Source of the DNA: Sphingobacteriaceae bacterium
Lineage (GTDB): Bacteria > Bacteroidota > Bacteroidia > B-17B0 > Aurantibacillaceae
DNA: 16,159 nucleotides
NCBI GenBank assembly: GCA_025360355.1
Contig: JANYCL010000062.1
Span: 1 to 16,159 of the forward strand
Reading direction: 5' to 3'
Within the stretch, counting starts at the first letter, position 1. Each line of letters starts with the position of its first letter. The position numbers and the translations under genes are program-made. The notes beneath the pieces were generated by a model. It saw only the letters and a program-made list of their open reading frames with translations, was not told the DNA's origin and did not search any database. Shown piece after piece: positions 1-8,074 of the stretch.

Positions 1-689
1 AGCATCGTCTTTCCTGCACCGGGAGGTCCGATCAGAATAACATTGTGCCCACCTGATGCCGCAATCTCCAGAGCACGTTTAATGTTTTCTTGTCCTTTTA
101 CATCTGAAAAATCAAAAGTGGTATCATTTAATTTATTTGAAAAAGTTTCAGCAAGATCTATCGTTATTTTTTCTAAACCCGTTCCTGTATTAAAAAATTT
201 TATGACATGATTAATGTGATTTGCGCTGTAAACTTCCAACCCTTCAACAACAGCAGCTTCAGCAGCATTTTGCGCGGGTAAAATAATTCCCGTAAAACCA
301 TCTTCTTTTGCTTTTATGGCTATTGGCAAACATCCTTTTATCGGACGGATCTCTCCATCCAAAGCAAGCTCTCCCATAATAGCATATTTATCGATGTTTT
401 CGAGTGTAATATGTTCGGAAGCAGCGAGTACACCAATGGCAATTGTGAGATCGTAAGCCGATCCTTCTTTGCGGATATCCGCCGGCGCCATATTAACCGT
501 TATTTGTTTTCCGGGAATGGAAAAATTATTATTTCTTAATGCGGCATAAAGCCGTTGCTGACTTTCTTTTACCGCACTATCGGGTAATCCAACAATAAAA
601 AAATTTACACCTTGTCCGATGTTTACTTCAACAATTACTTTTGTGGCGGTTATCCCCTGCACTGCATACCCGTAAGTTTTTACTAACAT
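1..689 (-). CDS. YifB/ComM-family Mg-chelatase-like AAA+ ATPase, N-terminal part (runs off the window)
   Basis: The start codon is at 689-687 and the frame is open for 229 codons to the window edge; the family is usually about 510 residues, so less than half is present. The N-terminal part matches the ChlI-like domain: residues 1-10 read MLVKTYGYAV, with IVGLPDSAVKES near 32-43 and NMAPADIRKEG near 66-76. A linker follows, then the start of the Mg-chelatase AAA domain (FSDVKGQENIKRALEIAASG, about 194-213) and a complete Walker A, GPPGAGKT, at 221-228, just inside the edge. Walker B, sensor and C-terminal regions are not visible. In proteobacteria, ComM of this family is a hexameric helicase that promotes branch migration during natural transformation; in Bacteroidota the role is usually not tested, so function is inferred from family. 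It is divergent from the small exported-protein gene at 825. Confidence 0.93.
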   Translation of the reverse strand, partial: MLVKTYGYAVQGITATKVIVEVNIGQGVNFFIVGLPDSAVKESQQRLYAALRNNNFSIPGKQITVNMAPADIRKEGSAYDLTIAIGVLAASEHITLENIDKYAIMGELALDGEIRPIKGCLPIAIKAKEDGFTGIILPAQNAAEAAVVEGLEVYSANHINHVIKFFNTGTGLEKITIDLAETFSNKLNDTTFDFSDVKGQENIKRALEIAASGGHNVILIGPPGAGKTM

Positions 690-733
690 GCTCAATTATT
701 TTCTGCAAATAAACTACAAAATGTAACAGAACG

Positions 734-752
734 TTGCTATAAATTGTAGCAA
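734..752. promoter_or_regulatory. 19-bp near-perfect palindrome between divergent genes (possible operator)
   Basis: TTGCTATAAATTGTAGCAA pairs with its own reverse complement at 8 of 9 positions per arm (the exception is T740 with G746). It lies 45 bp upstream of the yifB-type start and 25 bp before the -33 element predicted for the gene at 825. A dimeric regulator site is the simplest reading, but no regulator gene is nearby and the loop is too short to favour an RNA hairpin. Chance palindromes occur in AT-rich DNA. Confidence 0.35.
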
Positions 753-777
753 TACACAAAATCATGTACAAAAACGC

Positions 778-808
778 TTGTTAATATGCGGTATAAGCCT
801 TATTTTTA
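778..808 (+). promoter_or_regulatory. Predicted Bacteroidota-type promoter for the exported protein at 825
   Basis: TTG at 778-780, a 20-bp spacer, then TATTTTTA at 801-808, which matches the -7 consensus TAnnTTTG at all fixed positions but the last. Transcription would start around 812, giving a leader of about 12 nt. Confidence 0.45.
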
Positions 809-824
809 AAACCTAATTAGAAAG

Positions 825-1277
825 ATGTTTATGAAAAAGATTTATGCGCTTACACTTTTTACATGTTTGATCTCTGTTTGTACAGTTGCTCAAAATAAAG
901 CTGAAGTTCTAGAGTTAAACTGCTATAATAAATGGTCGGTTAAATTTGAAGAACGGGGCGCTGAAGAGATAAAAGACGGCGTTTACACGGATGTGATCGT
1001 GTCGTTCCGCCAAGGCGCTAAAGCTAATTGTTATACCGGAAAAGTTGAGGTTATAGGAGGGAAAATAGCACATTTCTATACTGAAAACGTTGACGGACAA
1101 TACACTCAAATTAACAAACAATGGAAGCCTTCTACTCCAAAAGAAGTTACGATCATAAACGGAATTAGCGTAACCATGATAACGATCCATAATGAACTCA
1201 TCAATGTTATTTGGCCAAATAAAATAAAGCCTAAAAAAGCCGCCCTGAAGCGTGCTCCTGAGCCGGAAGACGACTAA
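825..1277 (+). CDS. Small exported protein of unknown function
   Basis: 150 residues. The N-terminus is a typical signal peptide: a basic MKK, a hydrophobic stretch (IYALTLFTCLISVCTV) and an A-Q junction near residues 22-23, followed by the mature protein beginning around QNKAEV. The mature part is short, mixed alpha/beta in composition and ends in a charged, proline-containing tail (KPKKAALKRAPEPEDD). I do not recognise a family and see no catalytic motif or lipobox. Two ATGs compete, at 825 and 831; the second gives the cleaner MKKIYAL signal-peptide start. It has its own predicted promoter and is not obviously in an operon with trigger factor, which has another promoter 79 bp downstream of this stop. 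Likely periplasmic or secreted. Confidence 0.8.
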   Translation: MFMKKIYALTLFTCLISVCTVAQNKAEVLELNCYNKWSVKFEERGAEEIKDGVYTDVIVSFRQGAKANCYTGKVEVIGGKIAHFYTENVDGQYTQINKQWKPSTPKEVTIINGISVTMITIHNELINVIWPNKIKPKKAALKRAPEPEDD

Positions 1278-1331
1278 AAAACCAATTTTTCATTTATCAA
1301 GGGTCCCAATTACGGAAAACCTGTTTTTCAG

Positions 1332-1363
1332 TCTGTTTACTTCCAAATAATTGCTTATTTTTG
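1332..1363 (+). promoter_or_regulatory. Predicted promoter of the trigger factor gene
   Basis: An exact match to the Bacteroidota -7 octamer, TATTTTTG, sits at 1356-1363. Twenty bases upstream is TCTG (1332-1335), a one-mismatch -33 element. The predicted start near 1368 would give a leader of about 26 nt. Confidence 0.6.
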
Positions 1364-1393
1364 TGCCCCTGATTATTTAAAAAAATAAGCAAT

Positions 1394-2740
1394 ATGCCAA
1401 TGAATATTTCGAAGAAAGAGATCGACAAGTTAAACGCCGAAGTTGTGATCAACCTTGGTCCAACTGATTACGAAGAAAAAGTTAATGAAGCTATTAAAAA
1501 AGTTCAGCGCAGCGCAGCTCTTCCCGGATTTCGTCCCGGAAAAGTGCCCGCTAGTTTGATTAAAAAACAATACGGGACTTCTATTTTAGTTGAGGAACTA
1601 AATAAAATTTTAAATGAATCGCTTCATAAATATATCGACGAAAATAAAATCGAGATTCTTGGTAATCCATTACCAAAAGAAGAAACTACAGTTGATTGGC
1701 AAAATCAAAAAGAATTTACATTTACTTATCAATTAGGTTTAGCGCCGCAATTCGAAATAAAAATTGACAACAGTCATTCATTCAATTACAAAAAAGTAAA
1801 AGTGGATGAAGAACTGATCGAAAAATATATTAAAGATGTTCGCCGCAATTACGGAAAACCGGTTAACCCGGAAGTAGCAGGTGAAAAAGATGTTTTGTTT
1901 GTTGATATGGTTGAGTTGGATGCAGCGAATACAATTGTACCGGGCGGCGTATTTAAATCAACAAGTGTTGGTATCGACCGTTTGAAAAACGATGCATTAA
2001 AAACAAAATTAGTTGGATTAAAAAAAGAAGATAAACTGGTTATAAATGTAACTGAACTTTACGAAACAGCTTTAGACAGATCTGTTTCATTAGGAATTGA
2101 TAAAGAGGCCGCAGAAAACTTTACTGCTAATATTCAGCTAACCGTAAAAAATATTGCACGATTGGATGATGCAGACATTAACCAGGAATTATTTGATAAA
2201 ATTTACGGCGAAGGAAAAATCACGACAGAAGAAGAATTCAGAACCAAAATAAAAGAAGAACTTGGTTTAATGTTCAACCAAGATAGCGATCGTGATCTAC
2301 GCAAGGAAATAGAAAAAACATTGATCAATAAATTAAATCTTCAATTACCAGACGAGTTTTTAAAACGCTGGTTAATGGCGGTTAACGAAAAACCATTGTC
2401 GAAGGAACAATTGGATAAAGAATATCCTGATTATTCTGACACGATGAAGTGGAGACTAATTGAAAATAAAATAATTAAAGACAATAGTATTTCTGTAAAT
2501 GCTGAAGAAGCAACCGCAGAAGCTAAAGTTTTTATCAGAAGCGAATACGCGCGTTATGGACAAACTCCGCAAGACGAAGACGTAGAAAAAATAGCAAAAG
2601 ATCTTTTAACTAAAGAAAAAGAAGCACAAAAGATCTTCGAAAATCTTTACGCTAAAAAAGTTCTTGACTTAATAAAAACCAATTGCAAGCTCGAAAGCAA
2701 AGAAGTTTCGTACAACGAGTTCTTCGGAATCAGCAACTAA
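1394..2740 (+). CDS. tig: Trigger factor (ribosome-associated chaperone)
   Basis: Trigger factor docks at the ribosomal tunnel exit and shields emerging chains; many homologues also have peptidyl-prolyl isomerase activity. The 448-residue length fits the family. The ribosome-binding signature GFRPGKVP is at residues 45-52 within the N-terminal domain, preceded by the usual amphipathic segment (DYEEKVNEAIKKVQRSAALP). The middle region (about 150-250) occupies the place of the FKBP-like PPIase domain but is strongly diverged, as is common in Bacteroidota, so isomerase activity is doubtful. Residues from about 260 are helix-rich and highly charged, matching the C-terminal chaperone arms. The start could be 1394 or 1400; relatives typically begin MNI, which favours 1400 slightly. 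A perfect -7 element lies upstream and a strong terminator follows, so the gene looks monocistronic. Confidence 0.95.
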   Translation: MPMNISKKEIDKLNAEVVINLGPTDYEEKVNEAIKKVQRSAALPGFRPGKVPASLIKKQYGTSILVEELNKILNESLHKYIDENKIEILGNPLPKEETTVDWQNQKEFTFTYQLGLAPQFEIKIDNSHSFNYKKVKVDEELIEKYIKDVRRNYGKPVNPEVAGEKDVLFVDMVELDAANTIVPGGVFKSTSVGIDRLKNDALKTKLVGLKKEDKLVINVTELYETALDRSVSLGIDKEAAENFTANIQLTVKNIARLDDADINQELFDKIYGEGKITTEEEFRTKIKEELGLMFNQDSDRDLRKEIEKTLINKLNLQLPDEFLKRWLMAVNEKPLSKEQLDKEYPDYSDTMKWRLIENKIIKDNSISVNAEEATAEAKVFIRSEYARYGQTPQDEDVEKIAKDLLTKEKEAQKIFENLYAKKVLDLIKTNCKLESKEVSYNEFFGISN

Positions 2741-2746
2741 AAAATT

Positions 2747-2774
2747 AACCGCGAGCTAAACCTCGCGGTTTTTT
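2747..2774 (+). terminator. Intrinsic terminator after trigger factor
   Basis: A perfect 9-bp stem, AACCGCGAG (2747-2755) and CTCGCGGTT (2762-2770), closes a 6-nt loop, with a T run through 2774. It begins 6 bases after the tig stop codon. The T run ends only 3 bases before the next gene's ATG at 2778. Confidence 0.92.
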
Positions 2775-2777
2775 GTT

Positions 2778-3992
2778 ATGAGAAAATTTAGGATATTATT
2801 TCTATTCTTAATTTCATTTGCTGTTGCAGATTCGCAAACCGTAATGCCGGAGGTGATGGATTTTGGAACCAACCCAGGTAACTTAAGTTTATTTTATTAT
2901 GTTCCAAAAACTGTAAAGGAAAATGCACCTATGGTTTGCGTTTTGCATGGATGCGGTCAGGGCGCTAAAGCGGCGGCTGAATTAACAGGATGGAATAAAC
3001 TTGCCGACGAATACGGATTTTGTGTAATGTATCCGCAGCAACATTTTCCAAATAATCCGCAGCATTGTTTTAATTGGTTCAAGAAAAATGAAATTGAGCG
3101 CGGAAAAGGTGAATGTGAAAGCATAAAACAAATGGTGGATTACATGCTCAAAAATTTTAAAGCTGATCCTAAACAAGTTTTTGTTACAGGGATGTCGGCC
3201 GGCGCAGCTATGAGTGTAGTGATGATCGCAACGCAACCCGCCATGTTTAAAGCTGCGGCCATTTTTGCAGGCGGTCCGTATAAACCCGGAAGTAATATTT
3301 TTTCTTCATCAGGAAGCATGGTGTGGGGTGTGAATAAAACTCCCGACGAATGGCGCGAATTAGTTTGGCAACAAAACCCCGCTTTCAAAAGTAAGTATCC
3401 AAAAGTTTTAATTTTTCACGGCAAGAACGACCCTGTTGTAAATGTGAAAAGCGCATTTGAAATAGTAAAACAATGGACATGTTTACATAAAACAGATACA
3501 ATTCCGGATGCAGTCGATTCAACTTATTTAGGAAAAAAAGACATAATGCGCTTATCGTATCACGACAAAGAAAACGAAGAAGCAGTTGTTTATTATAAAA
3601 TAAACGACATGGGACATGCGCTTCCTGTCGATCCCGGCTATTGTAATAACCAAGGCGGAAAAACAGGATTATTTGCTTCCGACAAACAATTTTATTCTAC
3701 ATTTTATACCGCCTGCGAATTTGGTTTAATACCGGATTGGAATGTGAACGGACCAATTGAAGTAACTGCAGGAAGCAATGTTAAGTTTTCTATTCCGACA
3801 GTTGGTCAGAAAAAATCATATATCAACACCTGGAGCTTTCCTGAAGATTGTAAAATTATTGGTGACAATACAGGAACTACAATTGAAGTGGTTTGGGGAA
3901 AAACTAATGGAACTGTTAGTTTAGAAGAAATGGCACCTAACGGTTGCCGCTACTACCACAACAAGGTTAACGTCAAACTAAAAAGTAATTAA
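2778..3992 (+). CDS. Secreted PHB-depolymerase-type esterase with C-terminal PKD-like domain
   Basis: 404 residues. A signal peptide covers about 1-20 (MRKFRILFLFLISFAVADSQ). The catalytic part is an alpha/beta hydrolase of the extracellular PHB depolymerase/CE1-like esterase family: the oxyanion-hole segment HGCGQ is at 57-61, the nucleophile elbow GMSAG at 138-142 (Ser140), an acid in GKNDPVVN (Asp218) and a histidine in NDMGHALP (His280). Many cysteines suggest disulfides in the exported protein. After about residue 322 there is a separate beta-rich segment of 80 residues (from WNVNGPIEVTAGS to the end) that resembles PKD-like domains of Bacteroidota secreted proteins. The substrate could be a polyester, a feruloyl ester or an acetylated polysaccharide; the sequence does not decide. 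The start follows a terminator hairpin by a few bases and has no visible Shine-Dalgarno. The stop overlaps the stop of the convergent oxidoreductase gene. Confidence 0.85.
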   Translation: MRKFRILFLFLISFAVADSQTVMPEVMDFGTNPGNLSLFYYVPKTVKENAPMVCVLHGCGQGAKAAAELTGWNKLADEYGFCVMYPQQHFPNNPQHCFNWFKKNEIERGKGECESIKQMVDYMLKNFKADPKQVFVTGMSAGAAMSVVMIATQPAMFKAAAIFAGGPYKPGSNIFSSSGSMVWGVNKTPDEWRELVWQQNPAFKSKYPKVLIFHGKNDPVVNVKSAFEIVKQWTCLHKTDTIPDAVDSTYLGKKDIMRLSYHDKENEEAVVYYKINDMGHALPVDPGYCNNQGGKTGLFASDKQFYSTFYTACEFGLIPDWNVNGPIEVTAGSNVKFSIPTVGQKKSYINTWSFPEDCKIIGDNTGTTIEVVWGKTNGTVSLEEMAPNGCRYYHNKVNVKLKSN

Positions 3993-5509
3993 TCAACAGT
4001 AGCTTTTATTTTATCAATAAGGTAAGGGTGACCAAAAACCTCGCTGCAAGTTACAACCGCATTTACAGTTACACCCATTACGCCGTGTAAATTTATATTC
4101 TGTCCTGTAAGCAATAAATTTTTCACTTTAGTTCTTGGAGTGATAAAAGATTTTAATGGTTCGTTGTAATCTTTTATTACACCATATAAAGTTCCGTCGC
4201 GCGTGCCAATATAATCGCGGTAAGTTAAAGGTGTTGCGGTTGTAAACGACTCAATATTGCCCCTTAAACCTGGAAGACGTAAAAAAACGTTTTCTAAAAC
4301 TTTCTCGGCTTTCTCTAATTTAAAATCTTCGTAATCCTGCCCTCTGCCATCTTCATAATTAGGAATGGTATGAAATGTGTTTTCCCATTTTTTAACTTCA
4401 TCAAAAGTCATGTAAGCCATGGCTGTAAAATTTTCTGTATGATTTGGATGTCGTGAAGAAGTCCCTGGAAAAACACCCACCGCCTCGGGCCATTCAGCTT
4501 TATTATACATAGGGCCGTTCCATACATTTGGAATTCTATAATGATAAACATTATGATTCAAATAAGGGAAAGCGCCTGGTTTTACAACGCCATTCACAAT
4601 AAACGATGAGCAAGAATTTTCCAAACTTTTAATACGGTTCTTATAAGCCATTCTTAATTGCGGACCCTCTACCATGTCAACCGTTTTTGCAAGATCGATC
4701 CCCGAAATAAATAATTTTCCCGCAACGCGCTCGCCGTTTTTTAATTCTACTTCATCAATTTCATCATTTTTAAAATGAAATTTTACCGCTTCGCTGTAAT
4801 TAAAAATTTCGCCGCCCATTTTTTTAAGTTCATTTGAAAGGTGACGTGTTATTTGTGAACTTCCATCCACGCAACGATAAGAACTTTCGATATAAGAATT
4901 CACTACTAACGCGTGAACATAAAACGGCGTTACGTTTTCGAGGCCTGCATATAAAATATTACTTCCGCCAAGAACTTCGGCAAGACGTTTGTTTTTCGTA
5001 ATGGTATCAATAAATGTTTTTGCATCGGTACTTAAATACCAGGCATTCATAAAATCTTTTTTTCCGCTATCCAGATTATATAATGGAAAAGCTGCACAAA
5101 CCTCTCTTACTTTTTGAATGTATAAATTTAAATTAGCTCTTTCTTCCGGAAAAAATTTACAAAGTTGTTCAACAAAATTTTCATAACCCTGAGCGTGGGG
5201 GTATCTGTTTTCATCTCCAGCAAATGTAATAATATCGTAACCGTCTTCATCCATTTTGTGAAGCTTAAGCGCATCCATTAATCCAAAATATTTAAAATAG
5301 CGGTTAAGATTTTGTCCAGGCCCTAATCCGCCAATATAATGTACGCCGGTATCAAAAATAGTTTTATCTCTGCTAAAGATCTGAAGTGAGCCGCCTATTT
5401 GACGGTTTTTCTCGAGCACGCACACCTTCATGCCTTCTTTTGCAAGAATGAATGCGGTGCACAATCCACCCATTCCACTTCCAATTATTACTGCGTCGTA
5501 ACGTGTCAT
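3989..5509 (-). CDS. FAD-dependent oxidoreductase, phytoene desaturase / retinol saturase-like
   Basis: 506 residues from the ATG at 5509-5507. The frame stays open upstream to 5596, but only the internal start places the FAD-binding motif at the usual N-terminal position. Residues 5-20 carry the Rossmann dinucleotide fold with GSGMGG at 10-15, and VLEKNRQIGGSLQ near 31-43 supplies the ribose-binding acid and following GG. The C-terminal motif (LLLTGQNINLHGVMGVTVNA) is the second FAD contact of the CrtI/CrtISO/RetSat group. Such enzymes desaturate, isomerise or saturate polyene chains such as carotenoids; no crt genes are near, so the substrate is open. A -7 element lies 11 bases before the start codon. 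The stop codon overlaps that of the convergent esterase within TTAA. Confidence 0.85.
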   Translation of the reverse strand: MTRYDAVIIGSGMGGLCTAFILAKEGMKVCVLEKNRQIGGSLQIFSRDKTIFDTGVHYIGGLGPGQNLNRYFKYFGLMDALKLHKMDEDGYDIITFAGDENRYPHAQGYENFVEQLCKFFPEERANLNLYIQKVREVCAAFPLYNLDSGKKDFMNAWYLSTDAKTFIDTITKNKRLAEVLGGSNILYAGLENVTPFYVHALVVNSYIESSYRCVDGSSQITRHLSNELKKMGGEIFNYSEAVKFHFKNDEIDEVELKNGERVAGKLFISGIDLAKTVDMVEGPQLRMAYKNRIKSLENSCSSFIVNGVVKPGAFPYLNHNVYHYRIPNVWNGPMYNKAEWPEAVGVFPGTSSRHPNHTENFTAMAYMTFDEVKKWENTFHTIPNYEDGRGQDYEDFKLEKAEKVLENVFLRLPGLRGNIESFTTATPLTYRDYIGTRDGTLYGVIKDYNEPLKSFITPRTKVKNLLLTGQNINLHGVMGVTVNAVVTCSEVFGHPYLIDKIKATVD

Positions 5510-5519
5510 TTTAAGGCGA

Positions 5520-5550
5520 TAAAGATAAAAAAATATGTACTTAATGCAAA
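5520..5550 (-). promoter_or_regulatory. Predicted promoter of the FAD oxidoreductase gene
   Basis: On the minus strand, TTTG (5550-5547), a 19-bp spacer and TATCTTTA (5527-5520), one mismatch from TAnnTTTG. The predicted start near 5516 leaves a leader of about 6 nt before the ATG at 5509, and no Shine-Dalgarno is visible. Confidence 0.45.
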
Positions 5551-5560
5551 CAAAAGCACC

Positions 5561-5591
5561 TTGCATCATGCTTGACAATTTCGTACTTTTA
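5561..5591 (+). promoter_or_regulatory. Predicted promoter of the DUF5686-lptB operon
   Basis: TTG at 5561-5563, a 20-bp spacer and TACTTTTA at 5584-5591 (last base differs from the consensus). The predicted start near 5595 leaves only about 5 nt before the ATG at 5601. Confidence 0.45.
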
Positions 5592-5600
5592 AGCAATATT

Positions 5601-8072
5601 ATGTGCGGTTTCCGAAAATTATTTCTTAGTGGTTTTTTTCTATGTTTGCTTTCAAAAACGCAAGCACAAACCTACACCATTAAGGGTAAAGTGTTTAATA
5701 CGGAAAACAAAGAAGGCTTACCCTTTGTGCCCGTATTAATAAAAGGAACTTCTAGCGGCGCGCAAACCGATTTCGATGGAAACTTTGTAATTAAAACATC
5801 GCAACTTGGTGACTCTCTTATTGCCACTTATTTTGGCTATAAGCGGATGGTACGTAAAATAAATCCCGATCTTTTAATACAGGAAATAAACATGCCAATG
5901 AAAAATGAAGGCATGGCCCTGGAAGAAGTCACAGTTAAAGCCGGTGAAAATCCTGCTAACCGCATCATAAGGAATGTAATTGATAACAAAGAAAAAAATA
6001 ACCGCGATAAATTAGAAGCTTACGAATATGAATCCTATAACAAAGTTGAATTTGATCTGAACCGGATACCGAAAGAAATGCGCGAAAGAAAACTGTTGAA
6101 GCCAATAAGATTTGTTTTTGATAATGTTGACAGCACATACAGTGATGAAAAACCATCACTCCCGTTTTTTATGATAGAAAGCCTTTCGGATTTTTATTTT
6201 AAGAAAAACCCTAAACGTAAATATGAAAAGATCAAGGCCAGCAAAATTACAGGCATCGAAAACACCAGTATTTCTCAGATCATGGGCGACATGTATCAGA
6301 ACATTAATATTTACACCAATAATGTTTTGGTTTTTAATAAGCAATTCGCAAGTCCGATTTCAAACGACGGCTTTTTTTATTATAAATATTATTTAGAAGA
6401 TAGTTTATTTATTGACAACAATTGGTGTTACCATTTACGTTTTAAACCAAAACGCTCGCAGGAATTATCGTTTACAGGAAACATTTGGATCGCGGATACA
6501 ACCTGGGCAGTTAAGCGGCTTGAAATGTCAATTCCAAAAGACGCAAATATTAATTTTATTAATGCAGTAAATATAACCCAGGAATTTACTTGTGCCGATA
6601 GTACCTGGATGCTGAAGAAAGATAGAATAACAATTGATTTCTCACCTGAAAAAAAATCAATTGGATTTTACGGACGAAAAACCACCTCCTACAGAAACAT
6701 TCAATTAAACAAAAAACATGAAGATGGTTTTTATGGGCAAGGAGATAAAATAGATGTTAATGACGATGCTACAAAAAAAACGGAAGAGTTTTGGCAGCAA
6801 AACAGGCATGATACATTAAACGCGCGCGAACTTAAAATTTACAAAATGATTGACACCATTCAATCACTTCCTGTTTATAAAACGTGGGTTGATATTTTTT
6901 ACATGCTAGTTGCGGGGTATGCTAAAGTAAATAATTTTGAGATCGGGCCGTATTATAATCTTGTAAGCTATAACAGGGTTGAAGGTACGCGCTTGCGGTT
7001 TGGTGGAAGAACGAGCAGGAAATTTAGTCGTTGGTATGAACTAAATGGGTATGTAGCTTATGGTACTTTAGATCAGAAATGGAAATATAGTTTAGGATTC
7101 AGATCTTTCATTACCAAAAAACCAAACCGCCAATTGGTAGGCGTAACTTTTAAAAGTGATTACGAAATTTTAGGACAAAGCACAAATGGTTTTTCGCAAG
7201 ATAATTTATTTGCTTCTTTTTTCAGGGTAAGCCCCCTTACGAGCTTAACACGGGTCGACGGAACTTCCGCGTGGTACGAGCGTCAGTGGTTTCCTGGATT
7301 AGTGACCAGACTTACTTTAGCAGGAACTTTATATACACCGGTAGGAGCTGCCAAGTACAGATATTATAAAAAAGATGGAGCAATAGCGGATAAAGAAAAT
7401 TTAAGAAATACAGAAGTGCGTGTGAACGTTCGGTTTGCCTATAAAGAAAAGTTTGTCGGCGGAGATTTTGACAGAGTTTCTTTAGGAACCAGATGGCCTG
7501 TTATCCAGTTAAATTATGCTAAATCATTGCAAAATGCATTTGGTGGCGAATACGATTATCAAAAAGTAGCCGTTAATTTGTTTGACAGAGTTCGCATCAC
7601 ACCAATATTAGGATATACAGATTATATGTTACAAGCAGGAAAAATTTGGGGACAAGTTGCTTATCCATTATTAGAATTACATGGTGGTAATGAAACTTAT
7701 GTTTATGATGATTATGCTTATAACATGATGCGCTATTATGAATTTGGAAGTGATCAATATGTTGCAGCCGGTGTTTTTCATCATTTCGAAGGATTGCTAT
7801 TTAATAAGGTCCCATTATTGAAAAAATTAAAATGGCGGGAAGTAGTAAGTGCAAAAGCTGTATGGGGAAGCGTTGACCAAAAAAACCGTAACGTTTTAAT
7901 TTTCCCGACAACTTTGCGTTCGTTAGAACAAAAACCTTATGTGGAAGCTAGTGCAGGCATAGAAAATGTTTTTAAAGTATTTAGAGTAGATGCGCTTTGG
8001 AGACTAACGTACCCCAGGGCTAACCCAATACAAAATTTCGGATTTAAATTTAGTTTTCAATTTGCTTTATAG
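5601..8072 (+). CDS. DUF5686 outer-membrane protein with N-terminal carboxypeptidase-like regulatory domain
   Basis: 823 residues from the ATG at 5601. An in-frame ATG at 5535 exists but would bury the signal peptide, so 5601 is chosen. Residues 1-23 are a signal peptide ending KTQAQ. Residues about 24-108 form a CarboxypepD_reg-like beta-sandwich (TIKGKVFNTENKEGLPFVPV, then GTSSGAQTDFDGNF), the domain also found at the N-terminus of many TonB-linked receptors. From about 113 the sequence is of DUF5686 type (NRIIRNVIDNKEKNN, YEYESYNKVEFDL). The second half, from about 440, is rich in aromatic, alternating strands and probably forms an outer-membrane barrel ending FGFKFSFQFAL. The biochemical role is not known to me. 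lptB begins 2 bp after the stop codon, so the two genes are almost certainly co-transcribed, which hints at envelope or LPS-related work. Confidence 0.88.
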   Translation: MCGFRKLFLSGFFLCLLSKTQAQTYTIKGKVFNTENKEGLPFVPVLIKGTSSGAQTDFDGNFVIKTSQLGDSLIATYFGYKRMVRKINPDLLIQEINMPMKNEGMALEEVTVKAGENPANRIIRNVIDNKEKNNRDKLEAYEYESYNKVEFDLNRIPKEMRERKLLKPIRFVFDNVDSTYSDEKPSLPFFMIESLSDFYFKKNPKRKYEKIKASKITGIENTSISQIMGDMYQNINIYTNNVLVFNKQFASPISNDGFFYYKYYLEDSLFIDNNWCYHLRFKPKRSQELSFTGNIWIADTTWAVKRLEMSIPKDANINFINAVNITQEFTCADSTWMLKKDRITIDFSPEKKSIGFYGRKTTSYRNIQLNKKHEDGFYGQGDKIDVNDDATKKTEEFWQQNRHDTLNARELKIYKMIDTIQSLPVYKTWVDIFYMLVAGYAKVNNFEIGPYYNLVSYNRVEGTRLRFGGRTSRKFSRWYELNGYVAYGTLDQKWKYSLGFRSFITKKPNRQLVGVTFKSDYEILGQSTNGFSQDNLFASFFRVSPLTSLTRVDGTSAWYERQWFPGLVTRLTLAGTLYTPVGAAKYRYYKKDGAIADKENLRNTEVRVNVRFAYKEKFVGGDFDRVSLGTRWPVIQLNYAKSLQNAFGGEYDYQKVAVNLFDRVRITPILGYTDYMLQAGKIWGQVAYPLLELHGGNETYVYDDYAYNMMRYYEFGSDQYVAAGVFHHFEGLLFNKVPLLKKLKWREVVSAKAVWGSVDQKNRNVLIFPTTLRSLEQKPYVEASAGIENVFKVFRVDALWRLTYPRANPIQNFGFKFSFQFAL

Positions 8073-8074
8073 AT

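Noticed and set aside
1278..1331. Possible terminator after the small exported protein
   Set aside because: No stable stem followed by T residues is visible; only short A/T runs.
5510..5596. Upstream extension of the FAD oxidoreductase frame
   Set aside because: It would cover the promoter region and push the FAD-binding motif about 29 residues inward; the ATG at 5509 gives the normal family start.
5535..5600. Earlier start of the DUF5686 protein
   Set aside because: It would place 22 extra residues before a clear signal peptide and would start upstream of the predicted promoter.
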